A stretch of DNA of 64,000 bases from Paractinoplanes lichenicola (GCF_016785085.1 NZ_JAENHO010000006.1:620001-684000), one strand, 5' to 3'. Positions 43,166 through 52,303 are shown, counted from the first letter of the stretch. The notes: generated from the letters alone by a model not told the origin. Numbers and translations: made by a program.

Positions 43166-43852
43166 ATGACTGAGCTGAACTGGCCGCCCGGCCGCCGACG
43201 CCGTGCCCGCCCGACCAAGACCCCGCTGACCAGGGAGGAGATCGTGCGTACGGCGCTGCGCCTCGTGCAGGCCGAGGGCATCGACGCGGTGAGCATGCGG
43301 CGGCTCGCGGCCGAGTTCGACACCGGGCCGGCCAGCTTCTACGCCCACGTGGCGAACAAGGACGAGCTGCTGCAGCTGATGTTCGACGAGATGTGCGGCC
43401 TGGTCGACATCCCCGAGCTCGACCCGCCGCGGTGGAAGGAACAGATCAAGCAGCTGGCCCGGGCCGGGCACGCTGCCATGATCGCGCACAACGACCTGGC
43501 CCGGGCCGCGCTGGCCACGATCCCGAGCGGCCCCAACGCGCTGCGCATCTCGGACGCGATGCTCGGCATGGTGCTGGCCGGCGGAGTCCCGCCGCGGATC
43601 GGCTCGTGGGCCCTCGACCGGATCTTTCTCTACATCACCGCCGACGCTTATGAATATTCGATCTGGCGGCGGCAGCCGGAGAGTAACAGCCAACAATATC
43701 TGGCTTATCTGCGCGAGATTCCGGCCGACGTCTATCCGAACCTCGTCGAGCACGCGGATGTGCTGGTCGGAGGCGGTCCGGAGGCTCGCTTCGAGCTCGG
43801 CCTGGAGTTGCTGGTGGACGGTTTGGACAAGTACGCGGCATCCGAGTCCTGA
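43166..43852 (+). CDS. TetR-family repressor (TetR_C_33/tetracycline-class type)
   Basis: A 228-residue TetR-family protein. After a short basic tail (PGRRRRARPTK) the helix-turn-helix reads LTREEIVRTALRLVQAEGI, then VSMRRLAAEFDTGPASFYAHV. The ligand domain has the TetR class C-terminal features (IGSWALDRIFLYITADAYEY). There is no ribosome binding site before the ATG at 43166, and an A/T-rich hexamer (GTAAAT at 43151-43156) lies about 10 bp upstream, so the transcript may be leaderless. It likely represses itself and the MFS exporter via the three boxes. Confidence 0.88.
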   Translation: MTELNWPPGRRRRARPTKTPLTREEIVRTALRLVQAEGIDAVSMRRLAAEFDTGPASFYAHVANKDELLQLMFDEMCGLVDIPELDPPRWKEQIKQLARAGHAAMIAHNDLARAALATIPSGPNALRISDAMLGMVLAGGVPPRIGSWALDRIFLYITADAYEYSIWRRQPESNSQQYLAYLREIPADVYPNLVEHADVLVGGGPEARFELGLELLVDGLDKYAASES

Positions 43853-43906
43853 GATCCATCGATATCCCGGGTAGGTGATCGACCGTCCGATGTTGATACT
43901 GGGACC

Positions 43907-45463
43907 ATGGACGGCGAGATCGCGACAGGGGCGCGGCTGCCGGTGCCGGTCACCGTGTTCGGGCCGCTGCACCTGCTGGCGCGCCGGGTGCACCGCCTGG
44001 CCAACACCGGCCACGGTCACGAGGCGCTCGAGGCCGCCGACGCCTATCTCGCCATCGCGCACGCCGTGGGTGACGACCGCACGGTGTTGTTCCTGGTGCA
44101 GGGCCAGATGTATGCCAACCTCTACATGGGACGGCTGGCCGAGGCGGTCGAGCTGGGCGAGCGGCTGCTCCGGCTGCACCGGGCCGCGGGCTCGGTGCTC
44201 GGCGAGGCCAAGACGCTCTGCGACCTGGCCCAGCTCGACGTCCTGGGGGGACGCTACTTTCCCGGCATGGGCCGCCTGGCCCGCGCGGCCGTGCTGCTCG
44301 ACCTGCCCTACACCGACGGCGAGCGGCGGATCTCGGCGTTGTGCTCGTTCGCCGAGGCGGCGTCGGCGGCCGAGATGTACGAGATCGCCGCGGCCACGTA
44401 TGACCGGCTGACCGTCACCCACGCCGGCTTCGGCCTCGTGCACGCGAGCACCCTGCTGCACTGGGGCCTGCGGCTGGCCCACGTGGGCCGGCCCGACGAG
44501 GCCGCGACCCGGCTGCGCAGCAGCGCCGAGATCACCCGGCAGCAGGTCGAGCAGCGCCCCGACGACGTGGTCGCCGTCGCGATGCTGGCCCTGGCCCTGG
44601 CCAAGCTGGGCGACGTGATCCCGGCCGAGAAGCTGGCCCGCGAGGCGGTGATGCCGCTGCGCCAGGCCGAAAACCATCGGTACGCCCGGATGGCCCACCT
44701 CGCCCTCGGCATCAGCCTGCGGGCCCAGGGCGCGCCGGCCGAGGCCCGTACGGAGTTCGTGGCCGCGCGCGAGCTGTGCGGGTTCGGTCCCAGCCCCGAC
44801 GATAAGCCGATCATCCGGTTCGAGCTGGCCCTGACCGCGCTGGCCACCGACGACGGCCAGGCCGCGCGCGACATGTTCGAGGCGGTCGAGGGGCAGACGC
44901 GCGAGCTGTGGCGGCTGCGCGAGCAGCGGCTGGCCATGCTCCGCCAGGCCCGCCAGCGCGAGGAGTCGGAGGCCGCCCGGGCCCGGGCCGAGCGCGAGGT
45001 GCTGCGTGACCCGCTCACCGGTCTCGACAACCGGCGCCGCTTCGACCTGCTGATGCGGCGGATCGACCGGGGCCGGATGACTACCCCGCTGGTGCTGCTG
45101 ATCGTCGACGTCGACCACTTCAAGGCCATCAACGACGCGTACTCCCATGCCACCGGTGACCGGGCGCTGTGCGAGGTGGCCCGGATCCTGCGCGCGCACT
45201 GCCGCCCCGACGACGTGCCGGTGCGCTACGCGGGCGACGAGTTCACCGTCTTCCTGCAGGGCGACCTGGCCGTGGGCCGCGAGGTGGCCGAGCGCATCCG
45301 CGCCGCCGTGGCCCGCACCGACATCCTTCCCGGCGTACGGCTGACCGTGAGCGTCGGCCTGGCCGAGCTGGGCGAGGGCATGTCGGGCGAGACGCTGTTC
45401 CGCGAGGCCGACGACCGCCTCTACGCGGCCAAGTGGAGCGGCCGCAACACGATCGCTTTTTAG
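43907..45463 (+). CDS. TPR-linked diguanylate cyclase
   Basis: A 518-residue cytoplasmic protein. The first 330 residues are TPR-like helical repeats (HGHEALEAADAYLAIAHAV, GRLAEAVELGERLLRLHRA), followed by a coiled-coil signalling helix (REQRLAMLRQARQREESEA) and a GGDEF domain. The active site reads RYAGDEFTVF, so the first Gly is Ala; AGDEF is found in some active cyclases. The metal-binding Asp is in LIVDVDHFKAIND and DPLTGLDNRR precedes it. It should make cyclic di-GMP, which controls development and motility in actinomycetes. The inhibitory RxxD site five residues before the motif is absent (DDVPVRYAGDEF). Confidence 0.9.
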   Translation: MDGEIATGARLPVPVTVFGPLHLLARRVHRLANTGHGHEALEAADAYLAIAHAVGDDRTVLFLVQGQMYANLYMGRLAEAVELGERLLRLHRAAGSVLGEAKTLCDLAQLDVLGGRYFPGMGRLARAAVLLDLPYTDGERRISALCSFAEAASAAEMYEIAAATYDRLTVTHAGFGLVHASTLLHWGLRLAHVGRPDEAATRLRSSAEITRQQVEQRPDDVVAVAMLALALAKLGDVIPAEKLAREAVMPLRQAENHRYARMAHLALGISLRAQGAPAEARTEFVAARELCGFGPSPDDKPIIRFELALTALATDDGQAARDMFEAVEGQTRELWRLREQRLAMLRQARQREESEAARARAEREVLRDPLTGLDNRRRFDLLMRRIDRGRMTTPLVLLIVDVDHFKAINDAYSHATGDRALCEVARILRAHCRPDDVPVRYAGDEFTVFLQGDLAVGREVAERIRAAVARTDILPGVRLTVSVGLAELGEGMSGETLFREADDRLYAAKWSGRNTIAF

Positions 45464-46008
45464 TTCGGCTTCACGATTTTTGAGCGGCCGCTGTAGAGGC
45501 CACGGCCCCCGTCGAGGCCACGCGGCGTGTCCGGGGCGTCGAGCCAGACCACGTACGCGGCTCCGGACTTGAGCCCGCTGATCGTCGCGCCGGCCGTGCA
45601 CTCGGCGCCCGTGGTGACGGTCTGCCAGTCGGGCTCGGGCTGCGCGCCGCTGACCAGTTCCTGCGGTACGGCGGCGACGCGATAGCGATTGCCGTAGCGG
45701 TTGGGCCACAGCACCTTCAGCGAGCCCTGACCCACCGTCACGACCATCGGGATCATGACCTGGTCGATGTCCTCGTCCCAGGCGACCGCGCAGGCCGAGC
45801 TGGTGGGCAGGAACGACACGGACGGCAGGCCGGCCCGGGGCGTACCGGTGTATTTGCTCGACGGGACGGCCGTCGCCTGGCCGGGCTGGACGTTCACCCA
45901 CGCCGGGCCGCCGGCATCGGTCGGGCTGGCGCTCCCCGACGGCGTCGAGCCGCTCCCGCAGGCGCTCAACAGGAACGGCAGCATCACGAGGGCCAGTCCG
46001 CGGCGCAT
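45460..46008 (-). CDS. Small lipoprotein of unknown function
   Basis: A 182-residue lipoprotein. MRRGLALVMLPFLLSACGSG gives a clear lipobox with Cys17 and a Ser/Gly-rich linker. The mature part has two cysteines (SSACAVAW and GAECTAG) that could form a disulfide and a pattern of short beta-strands (TISGLKSGAAYVVWLDAPD) resembling a fibronectin III-like domain. GAAGGGAAG precedes the ATG. It converges on the diguanylate cyclase gene with a 4-bp overlap. Function unknown. Confidence 0.75.
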   Translation of the reverse strand: MRRGLALVMLPFLLSACGSGSTPSGSASPTDAGGPAWVNVQPGQATAVPSSKYTGTPRAGLPSVSFLPTSSACAVAWDEDIDQVMIPMVVTVGQGSLKVLWPNRYGNRYRVAAVPQELVSGAQPEPDWQTVTTGAECTAGATISGLKSGAAYVVWLDAPDTPRGLDGGRGLYSGRSKIVKPN

Positions 46009-46039
46009 ATTCTTCCCTTCGGCGCGAAAGGGGACGCGC

Positions 46040-47041
46040 TTAGGCCGGCGCGGGGCCCGTCGTGCCCCGGACGACCAAGCGGGGCGGGATCACCATCTCG
46101 CGGTGGGCGACCCGGGTGCCGTCGATGCGCTCCACGGCCCGGGCCACGGCCAGGGTCGCCATCGTCTCGATGTCCTGCGCGACGGTGGTCAGGTCGATGT
46201 GCGCGAGCCGGCTGAAGCTGCTGTCGTCGTAACCCACGACGCTGATGTCGCCCGGCACCGCGCGCCCGTGCCGGCGCAGCACGTCGAGCAGCCCGGTCGA
46301 GCCGAGGTCGTTGAAGACGGTCACCGCGGTCGGGGGGTCGTCCAGCAGTTCCCGCGCCGCGCGCGCCCCGTCCTCCTCGCCGAAACCGCCGTTCACGACC
46401 TTCGCGTACGCCTCCAGGCCGTGCCGCCGCATGGCGTCGCGATAGCCCTGCCGCCGTTCGGCCGAGGCCAGCCAGCGACCCCCGTCGACGTGCGCGATGT
46501 TCCGGTGGCCGAGCGCGACCAGGTGGTCGACGGCCAGGTGCATGCCGCGGGCGTCGTCGGTGCGCACCACGTCGACCTGCCGCTGCCGCACGGCGCGCAT
46601 CATGGCCACCACCGGAAGCCGCCCGGCCAGCGTGGCCAGCTCGGCCGCCGGGATCTGCGGCCCGAGCAGCACCAGCGCGGCGCACCTGTCCTGCAGCAGA
46701 CCCGAGATCGCCGTACGCTCGTCGCGCCGCGGGGTGACCGCGCTCAGGGTCAGCTCGTAGCCGATCCGCTCGGCCGCGTCGTAGAGCCCGGTCAGCAGGT
46801 CGTCGTGGAACGGATGCTGCACGCCGAAGACGACGCCGAGCAGCCGGCTCTGGCCGCTGCGCAGCAACCGGGCCCGGCTGTCGGGCTGATAGTCGAGCCG
46901 GCGGGCCACCTCGAGCACCCGCTCGCGGGTCGCGGCGCTGGCGCCGGGCGCGTCCCGCATCACGATCGAGACCAGCGCCACCGAGACGCCCGCCGCGGCC
47001 GCGACGTCGGCCAGCGTCGTGCGCCGATCCCCCACCGTCAT
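46040..47041 (-). CDS. LacI-family transcriptional regulator
   Basis: A 333-residue LacI/GalR-family regulator. The N-terminal helix-turn-helix is TLADVAAAAGVSVALVSIVM, with the hinge helix RARLLRSGQSRLLG; the effector domain has VTVFNDLGSTGLLDVLR and VVGYDDSSFSRLAHIDLTT. It is divergent from an MFS gene and two perfect palindromes lie between them, so local repression of the transporter and autoregulation are expected. The ligand is not readable. Confidence 0.92.
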   Translation of the reverse strand: MTVGDRRTTLADVAAAAGVSVALVSIVMRDAPGASAATRERVLEVARRLDYQPDSRARLLRSGQSRLLGVVFGVQHPFHDDLLTGLYDAAERIGYELTLSAVTPRRDERTAISGLLQDRCAALVLLGPQIPAAELATLAGRLPVVAMMRAVRQRQVDVVRTDDARGMHLAVDHLVALGHRNIAHVDGGRWLASAERRQGYRDAMRRHGLEAYAKVVNGGFGEEDGARAARELLDDPPTAVTVFNDLGSTGLLDVLRRHGRAVPGDISVVGYDDSSFSRLAHIDLTTVAQDIETMATLAVARAVERIDGTRVAHREMVIPPRLVVRGTTGPAPA

Positions 47042-47065
47042 GTCCGAAGAATTTACCTGTGACGA

Positions 47066-47104
47066 CTAGAACGTTCTACTACTGCGGCAACTAGAACGTT
47101 CTAG
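47066..47104. promoter_or_regulatory. Two palindromic LacI-type operators CTAGAACGTTCTA
   Basis: CTAGAACGTTCTA at 47066-47078 (perfect 12-bp core) and CTAGAACGTTCTAG at 47091-47104 (perfect 14-bp palindrome). Centre distance is 25 bp. The central CG and length fit LacI-family operators, and the second copy ends 10 bp before the MFS start at 47115, where bound protein would block transcription or initiation. Confidence 0.85.
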
Positions 47105-47114
47105 AGTCGGCCGC

Positions 47115-48353
47115 GTGGAGAACCTCACCGCCGGTCGCCGCTGGGCGGCCCTGCTCGCCCTCGCCCTGGGCGGCTTCGGCCTCGGCCTGACCGAGTTCGT
47201 CGCCATGGGCCTGCTCCCGGATCTCGCCCGCGACCTGCTGCCGGCGGCGTACGCCAGGTCCGCGCCGGACGCCATGGCCACGGCCGGCTGGATGATCACG
47301 AGCTACGCCCTGGGCGTGGTCGTCGGCGCGCCCACGATCGCCGCCCTGACCGCCCGGATGCCCCGCCGCCGGCTCGTGCTCGGCCTGCTGGCGCTGTTCC
47401 TCGTGGGCACGGTCGCCTCGGCCCTGGCCCCCACGTTCGGCCTGGTGCTGACCGGCCGCTTCGTCGCCGCGCTGGCCCACGGGGCCTATTTCGGGGCGGC
47501 CGGGCTGCTCGCGTCGTCGATGCTCGGCCCCGGCAGCCAGGCCCGCGGCTTCGCGGTCGTGCTGAGCGGCCTGACCGCGGCCAACGTCTTCGGCGTCCCG
47601 CTGATCACCAGCCTGGGCCAGGCGGCGGGCTGGCGGATCGCGTATCTGGCCGTGGCCGGCGTCTTCGCCCTCACCCTGCTGTTCGTGCTGTTCACGGTGC
47701 CCGAGGTGGCGGCCGCGGCGGGCGGCTCGCCGCGGGCCGAGCTCGGCGCCTTCCGCTCGCCCCAGGTCTGGCTGGCGGCCGCCGTGGCCGCGATCGGCTT
47801 CGGCGGCTTCTTCGCCGTGAACAGCTACATCGCCCCGGTCACCACGCACGTGACGGGCCTGCCGGAGTCGTACGTGCCCTGGGTGCTCGCCGTGATGGGC
47901 GTCGGCATGACGGTCGGCAACGCCCTGGGCGGCATCGCGGCCGACCGCAACCTGCGCCGCAGCATCCTGCTCGGGTTCGCCGCCATGATCGCCACCGTCG
48001 CCCTGTTCGGCGTGGTCGCCCGCAACCCGGTCGGCCTGTTCGCGGCCGCCTTCCTGGTCGGCGCGGCCGCCCTCTTCATCGGCCCGGCCCTGCAGGCCCG
48101 CCTGATCGCCGTCGCGCCCGGCGCCCAGCTGATGGGCGCGGCCGTCAACCAGTCCGCCTCCAACATCGCCAACAGCGCCGGAGCGGCCCTGGGCGGCATC
48201 ACGATCGCGGCCGGCTGGGGTTACCTCTCGGCCGCCTGGATCGGCGTCCTGCTGGCCGGCACGGGGCTGCTGCTGGCCGTGCTGAGCTTCCGCCTGGACC
48301 GCCGCGCCCCGCTGCCCGGCGACGCCACCCGCCTGGAGCCCGCCGCCGCCTGA
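47115..48353 (+). CDS. MFS transporter, DHA1 (12-helix) type
   Basis: A 412-residue major facilitator of the DHA1/AraJ-like efflux type, with about 12 helices. The first helix GFGLGLTEFVAMGLLPDLA is typical of this group, and ALTARMPRRRLVLG and GRFVAALAHGAYFGAA follow. Substrates of relatives include sugars, purine analogues and drugs. The GTG at 47115 is only 10 bp after an operator palindrome and shows no ribosome binding site, suggesting a very short or absent leader. It is controlled by the divergent LacI protein (inference). Confidence 0.88.
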   Translation: MENLTAGRRWAALLALALGGFGLGLTEFVAMGLLPDLARDLLPAAYARSAPDAMATAGWMITSYALGVVVGAPTIAALTARMPRRRLVLGLLALFLVGTVASALAPTFGLVLTGRFVAALAHGAYFGAAGLLASSMLGPGSQARGFAVVLSGLTAANVFGVPLITSLGQAAGWRIAYLAVAGVFALTLLFVLFTVPEVAAAAGGSPRAELGAFRSPQVWLAAAVAAIGFGGFFAVNSYIAPVTTHVTGLPESYVPWVLAVMGVGMTVGNALGGIAADRNLRRSILLGFAAMIATVALFGVVARNPVGLFAAAFLVGAAALFIGPALQARLIAVAPGAQLMGAAVNQSASNIANSAGAALGGITIAAGWGYLSAAWIGVLLAGTGLLLAVLSFRLDRRAPLPGDATRLEPAAA

Positions 48354-48359
48354 CTCCGG

Positions 48360-48671
48360 CTAGGAGGCGCGCCCGAGGCGGTGGCCGGCCATCTCCAGCA
48401 CGTCGTCGCCCACGTGCACGGCCGTGTGCAGGCCGGAGACGTCGCTGAGGGTCAGCCGGCCGTCCTCGAGGGCATAGGTGCCCCGGGCCGGGCGCTTGCG
48501 ACCGAGCACCTTTCCCGCGTACGTTCCGTCGGTCCTGATTTCCAGACGCACCGCGCCATCCGCGCTCGACCAGGCGCCGACCGGAGCCTTGACCGCTGGC
48601 GCGGGGCTCACGGCGAGCGCGACGAGCGCATCGGCGTCCAGAACGGTGGTGTCGACGTGCTCGTAGCGCAT
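48360..48671 (-). CDS. Atu4866-like small beta-barrel protein
   Basis: A 103-residue protein with the pattern of the Atu4866 domain: GAWSSADGAVRLEIRTDGTY, then GKVLGRKRPARGTYALEDGRL and a final DVLEMAGHRLGRAS. The domain is a small lipocalin-like barrel of unknown function. It ends 6 bp from the convergent MFS stop. No cofactor or catalytic residues are evident. Confidence 0.7.
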   Translation of the reverse strand: MRYEHVDTTVLDADALVALAVSPAPAVKAPVGAWSSADGAVRLEIRTDGTYAGKVLGRKRPARGTYALEDGRLTLSDVSGLHTAVHVGDDVLEMAGHRLGRAS

Positions 48672-48761
48672 GGCAGCTCCGGAGGTCGGGGATTCAGCGC
48701 CCCTACCTTCGGCAGGTGTGCCGTTGACCCGACCGCGCCGCCCGGTGCGAGCCGGTTGCTT

Positions 48762-49364
48762 TCAGTCCCCGGCGCTCTTGAGGGCGGCCGTGACCGCCGT
48801 CATCAGCTTCTCGAGGTATGCGGGGTCGGGCTTGGAGCGCGAGACGGCCAGCCGCCAATAGAGCGGGCCCAGGATCAGATCGACCGCCACGTCCGGATCG
48901 GTCCCCGCGGGCAGTTCGCCCCGGGCCACGGCCTGGCCGACCAGCTTCTCACCGACGGCCTGCTGGTGGGTGCGCAGGGCCGTCTGGAGCGTGTCGGCGA
49001 TCTGCGGGTTGCGGGCGGCCTCGGCCATCAGGTCGGGAATGATCTGCGACGCGATCCGGTGTTGCAACGCCCGGCTGACGATCATCATGATCAGCTGCAG
49101 ATCGCCGGCGAAGCTGCCGGTGTCGGGCAGGGGCACGCTGCGGCCGGCCACGTCCGAGACGATCTCGAGCACCATCTCGAGCTTGTTGCTCCAGCGGCGG
49201 TAGATCGCGGTCTTGCCGACACCGGCGCGGCGAGCCACGGCCTCGATGGAGAGCCGGCCGTAACCCACCTCGGCCAGCTCATACATCACCGCGTCACGGA
49301 TCGCTACGGTGATGTCGGTTCGGAGCACCGCCGCTCCGGCTGGGGCACGCTTTGCTGTCGCCAC
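48762..49364 (-). CDS. TetR-family regulator
   Basis: A 200-residue TetR-family protein from the GTG at 49364. The helix-turn-helix reads MYELAEVGYGRLSIEAVARR, then AGVGKTAIYRRW. The C-terminal domain is of the TetR_C_11-like type (GTDPDVAVDLILGPLYWRL). A TATAGT hexamer lies 6 bp upstream of the GTG and no ribosome binding site is present, so a leaderless transcript is likely; a longer in-frame start at 49451 is less probable. It is divergent from the polysaccharide exporter genes and may control them. Confidence 0.87.
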   Translation of the reverse strand: MATAKRAPAGAAVLRTDITVAIRDAVMYELAEVGYGRLSIEAVARRAGVGKTAIYRRWSNKLEMVLEIVSDVAGRSVPLPDTGSFAGDLQLIMMIVSRALQHRIASQIIPDLMAEAARNPQIADTLQTALRTHQQAVGEKLVGQAVARGELPAGTDPDVAVDLILGPLYWRLAVSRSKPDPAYLEKLMTAVTAALKSAGD

Positions 49365-49543
49365 GTAGTCACTATACGCCAGGACGTTACGGTTGCGTTC
49401 CGCCCTTTGGTCGGATAATCTTCGCGGCACGTCGATACGAAGCCGTTCCATCGGCCGAGACTTGACATGCTGATTGAGTGTTCTCGCCTAAAGAACCAGG
49501 GCCCGACAGTCCGCACGGGCCGACGAGATCGGAGCACCACCCC

Positions 49544-50440
49544 ATGGCTCAGACGGCGGTTGCCGACTCCGATACCGGGCCATCGCTCACCGAGCTGGCC
49601 CGCCGGAACGGCTTGACCAAGGCGGGGCGCCTGCCCAGCCTGCCGGAATACACCAGGCACCTCTGGTCGTATCGGCATTTCATAGCCGCCTTCGCCAACG
49701 CGAAGGTGGGGGCGTCGCTCGGCAGCACCAAGCTGGGCGTGGTCTGGCAGCTGCTGACCCCGCTGATCAACGCCGGCGTCTACTACGTGATCTTCGGCGT
49801 CCTGATCAACACCAAGCAGAACGTCGACAACTTCATCGCGTACCTCTGCGCCGGTGTCTTCATCTTCGGGTTCACCCAGACGGTGGTTCAGGCGGGCTCC
49901 CAGTCGATCACGGCCAACATGGCACTGATCCGGGCGCTGCACTTCCCCCGGGCCAGCCTGCCGATCGCGGTCACGCTGGTCGAGGTGCGCAACATGGTCG
50001 CCTCGATCGCCGTGCTCATCGCGATCGTGCTGCTCACCGGCGAGCCGATCACCGTCGAGTGGTTGTTGCTGCTCCCGGCCCTGCTGCTGCAGACCCTCTT
50101 CAACGCCGGGCTGGCCCTCTTCACGTCGCGCCTGATCTCCAAGGTCACCGACATCCGGCAGCTGATCCCCTACATCCTGCGAATCTGGATGTACGGCTCG
50201 GCCGTGCTCTACCCGGTGACCTTCTTCGCCGAGCGCCTGCACGGCTGGCAGCTCGCCCTGGTCGAGGCCAACCCGCTGCTGATCTTCATCGAGCTGGTCC
50301 GGCACGCGCTGATGGAGAACGTCGAGCTGGCCCAGCCGGCCGGCCTCCTGTGGATCCAGGCGGTGATCTGGACGGCGCTGGTCAGCTTCGGGGGTTACGT
50401 CTACTTCTGGCGCGGAGAGAAGGGCTACGGTCGTGGCTGA
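49544..50440 (+). CDS. Polysaccharide/teichoic acid ABC exporter permease (Wzm/TagG type)
   Basis: A 298-residue ABC-2-type permease with six helices. The N-terminal cytoplasmic stretch FANAKVGASLGSTKLGVVW, then QLLTPLINAGVYYVIFGVL, is characteristic of Wzm/TagG. It would move an undecaprenyl-linked wall or capsular polymer to the cell surface together with the ATPase downstream. The ATG at 49544 has CGGAG about 10 bases upstream; a TTGACA element at 49462-49467 may be the -35. It overlaps the ATPase gene by 8 bp. Confidence 0.9.
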   Translation: MAQTAVADSDTGPSLTELARRNGLTKAGRLPSLPEYTRHLWSYRHFIAAFANAKVGASLGSTKLGVVWQLLTPLINAGVYYVIFGVLINTKQNVDNFIAYLCAGVFIFGFTQTVVQAGSQSITANMALIRALHFPRASLPIAVTLVEVRNMVASIAVLIAIVLLTGEPITVEWLLLLPALLLQTLFNAGLALFTSRLISKVTDIRQLIPYILRIWMYGSAVLYPVTFFAERLHGWQLALVEANPLLIFIELVRHALMENVELAQPAGLLWIQAVIWTALVSFGGYVYFWRGEKGYGRG

Positions 50441-51209
50441 CATCGAGCGGGAACCCACCGTCGTCGCGGACAACGCGCACATCATCTACCGCATCTACGG
50501 CTCGGTCGCGCCGGGGGCGAACACGCCGCTGGCCAGCTTCAAGCGCATCGTCACGGGTAAGAAGAGCGCCGCCGTGCGCGAGGTGCACGCGGTCAAGGGC
50601 GTCAGCTTCGTGGCCTACAAGGGCGAGGCGATCGGCCTGATCGGCACCAACGGCTCGGGCAAGTCGACGCTGCTGCGGGCGATCGCCGGGCTGCTCCCGG
50701 TCGAGCGGGGCGGCGGCATCTACGCGGCCGGCCAGCCGTCGCTGCTGGGCGTGAACGCGGTGCTCATGAACGAGCTCTCCGGCGAGCGCAACGTCGAGCT
50801 GGGCTGCCTGGCCATGGGCATGTCGCCCGAGGAGGTCAAGAAGGAAGCGGCCGGCATCATCGAGTTCTCCGGCATCAACGACCGGGGCGACTTCAGCTCG
50901 CTGCCGATGAAGACGTACTCCTCGGGCATGGCGGCCCGGCTGCGTTTCTCGATCGCCGCGGCCAAGAAGCACGACGTGCTGCTGATCGACGAGGCGCTGG
51001 CCACCGGCGACGCGAAGTTCCGCAAGCGCAGCGAGCAGCGGGTTCGTGACCTGCGCAAGGAGGCCGGCACGGTCTTCCTGGTGAGCCACAGCGAGCAGTC
51101 GATCCGCGACACGTGCGAGCGCACCATCTGGCTCGAGTCCGGCGTGATCCGGGCCGACGGCCCGACCGACGACGTGATGAAGGAGTACGAGACCTACGTC
51201 AACAAGTAG
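50433..51209 (+). CDS. Polysaccharide/teichoic acid ABC exporter ATPase (Wzt/TagH type)
   Basis: A 258-residue ABC ATPase. Walker A is GTNGSGKSTLLRAIAGLL near residue 70, the signature is YSSGMAARLRFSIA and Walker B DVLLIDEALATGD. The insertion between strands 1 and 2 (LASFKRIVTGKKSAAVREV) is a hallmark of the TagH/Wzt subgroup. There is no C-terminal carbohydrate-recognition domain, so chain-cap recognition is not expected. It is coupled to the permease gene and lies beside two secreted peptidoglycan peptidase genes. Confidence 0.9.
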   Translation: MADIEREPTVVADNAHIIYRIYGSVAPGANTPLASFKRIVTGKKSAAVREVHAVKGVSFVAYKGEAIGLIGTNGSGKSTLLRAIAGLLPVERGGGIYAAGQPSLLGVNAVLMNELSGERNVELGCLAMGMSPEEVKKEAAGIIEFSGINDRGDFSSLPMKTYSSGMAARLRFSIAAAKKHDVLLIDEALATGDAKFRKRSEQRVRDLRKEAGTVFLVSHSEQSIRDTCERTIWLESGVIRADGPTDDVMKEYETYVNK

Positions 51210-51233
51210 GTAGGTCTCGTACTGCCCGCAGAA

Positions 51234-52286
51234 TTAGCGTACTGACAGGTGCACGTGGTTCGTGTGGTCGCTCGAGGGGTCGCCATTGCCCCTCGAGTAC
51301 GCCTTCCAGCCGCTCGACGGCAGCCAGATGCGCTTGAACCAGATGACGTAGAGCACGCCCAGCCGGTCCGAGTTGTTGATGAAGTAGTTGGCCAGGTTGG
51401 TCCCGTACGTCTTGTCACCACCCGACGCGACGCCGCCGAACCCCTTCTTCTCGGCCGCGAAGTCGCACGCCTGCCCCTTGGGGTGCTCGCCGCTGTTCTG
51501 CTCGCGGAAGCACGCCACGTAGCGGGTGAAGCCGTCCGCCTGGGCCTGCTTGAGCGCGTGCAGCGTCCGCGGTGTCAGGCAGCCGCTGGTGGTGGGGTCG
51601 TTCTCGGAGCAGTTCTCGTCGGGCAGCGAGCCGTCCTTGTTACGCGGCGCCGGGGTGGCCTTGTCGCTGGACCCGCCGTCGGACGGCTCGTCGGCGTCCT
51701 CGCCGGTCTTGTCCGAGCCGCCGGTGTTGGCCGCCTTGAGCGCATTTTCGGCCTGCACCTTGCGCTTGGCCATCGTGTTGACGTGGCCCTGCTGCTGGCG
51801 CACCTCGGCGTCGATGGCCAGCTTGGCCTTCCGCTGACCGTCCCGGGTCGCCTTGAGATCGGCCACCACCTGGTTCTCCTGCACCGCGACGGTCTCGAGC
51901 GTCTCGGCCCGGTCGAGGAAACCGCTGCCCGACTCGGCGCCGAGCAGCGCGGTCATCGGGCCGAGCCGGCCGGTCCGGTACGACTTCTGGATGATCTCGT
52001 CGATGGCCGCCTGCCGGGGCGCCAGGTCGGCGTCGAGCTCCTTGAGCCTCGCGGCGAGCTGGGCCTGGCGGGTCTTGGACCGGGCCAGGGCTTCCTTGGC
52101 CTCCACATAGCCCTTGGAGGCGGCCTCGAGTTGCTGGATCAGGGACTTGGGGGCGCCCTCGCCGTCGTCGCCGTTGTCACCCGGCGCCGCGGCGGCCGGT
52201 CCGGCCACCGCCAGGGTCAGCCCGGAGAACGCGACGAGCAGGGCCAGCAGGGCCGCCGTTCGTCGCCGGACAGTCTTGTGCCGCAC
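51234..52286 (-). CDS. Secreted coiled-coil LAS-type peptidase, copy 1
   Basis: A 350-residue exported protein. After a signal peptide (ALLALLVAFSGLTLAVAG, ending AAAA) comes a long coiled coil (about 45-190; ALARSKTRQAQLAARLKELD, QNQVVADLKATRDGQRKA) of the type that anchors or positions peptidoglycan hydrolases. The C-terminal domain has EHPKGQACD (His268, Asp275) and DHTNHVH (His344, His346), the zinc-binding pattern H-x6-D plus HxH of LAS enzymes such as VanY and lysostaphin-type D,D- or endopeptidases. The leader carries a c-di-AMP riboswitch. GGAAGGAA precedes the GTG. It is paralogous to the gene at 52774. Confidence 0.85.
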   Translation of the reverse strand: MRHKTVRRRTAALLALLVAFSGLTLAVAGPAAAAPGDNGDDGEGAPKSLIQQLEAASKGYVEAKEALARSKTRQAQLAARLKELDADLAPRQAAIDEIIQKSYRTGRLGPMTALLGAESGSGFLDRAETLETVAVQENQVVADLKATRDGQRKAKLAIDAEVRQQQGHVNTMAKRKVQAENALKAANTGGSDKTGEDADEPSDGGSSDKATPAPRNKDGSLPDENCSENDPTTSGCLTPRTLHALKQAQADGFTRYVACFREQNSGEHPKGQACDFAAEKKGFGGVASGGDKTYGTNLANYFINNSDRLGVLYVIWFKRIWLPSSGWKAYSRGNGDPSSDHTNHVHLSVR

Positions 52287-52303
52287 ACCTGTTCCTTCCG
52301 TCG

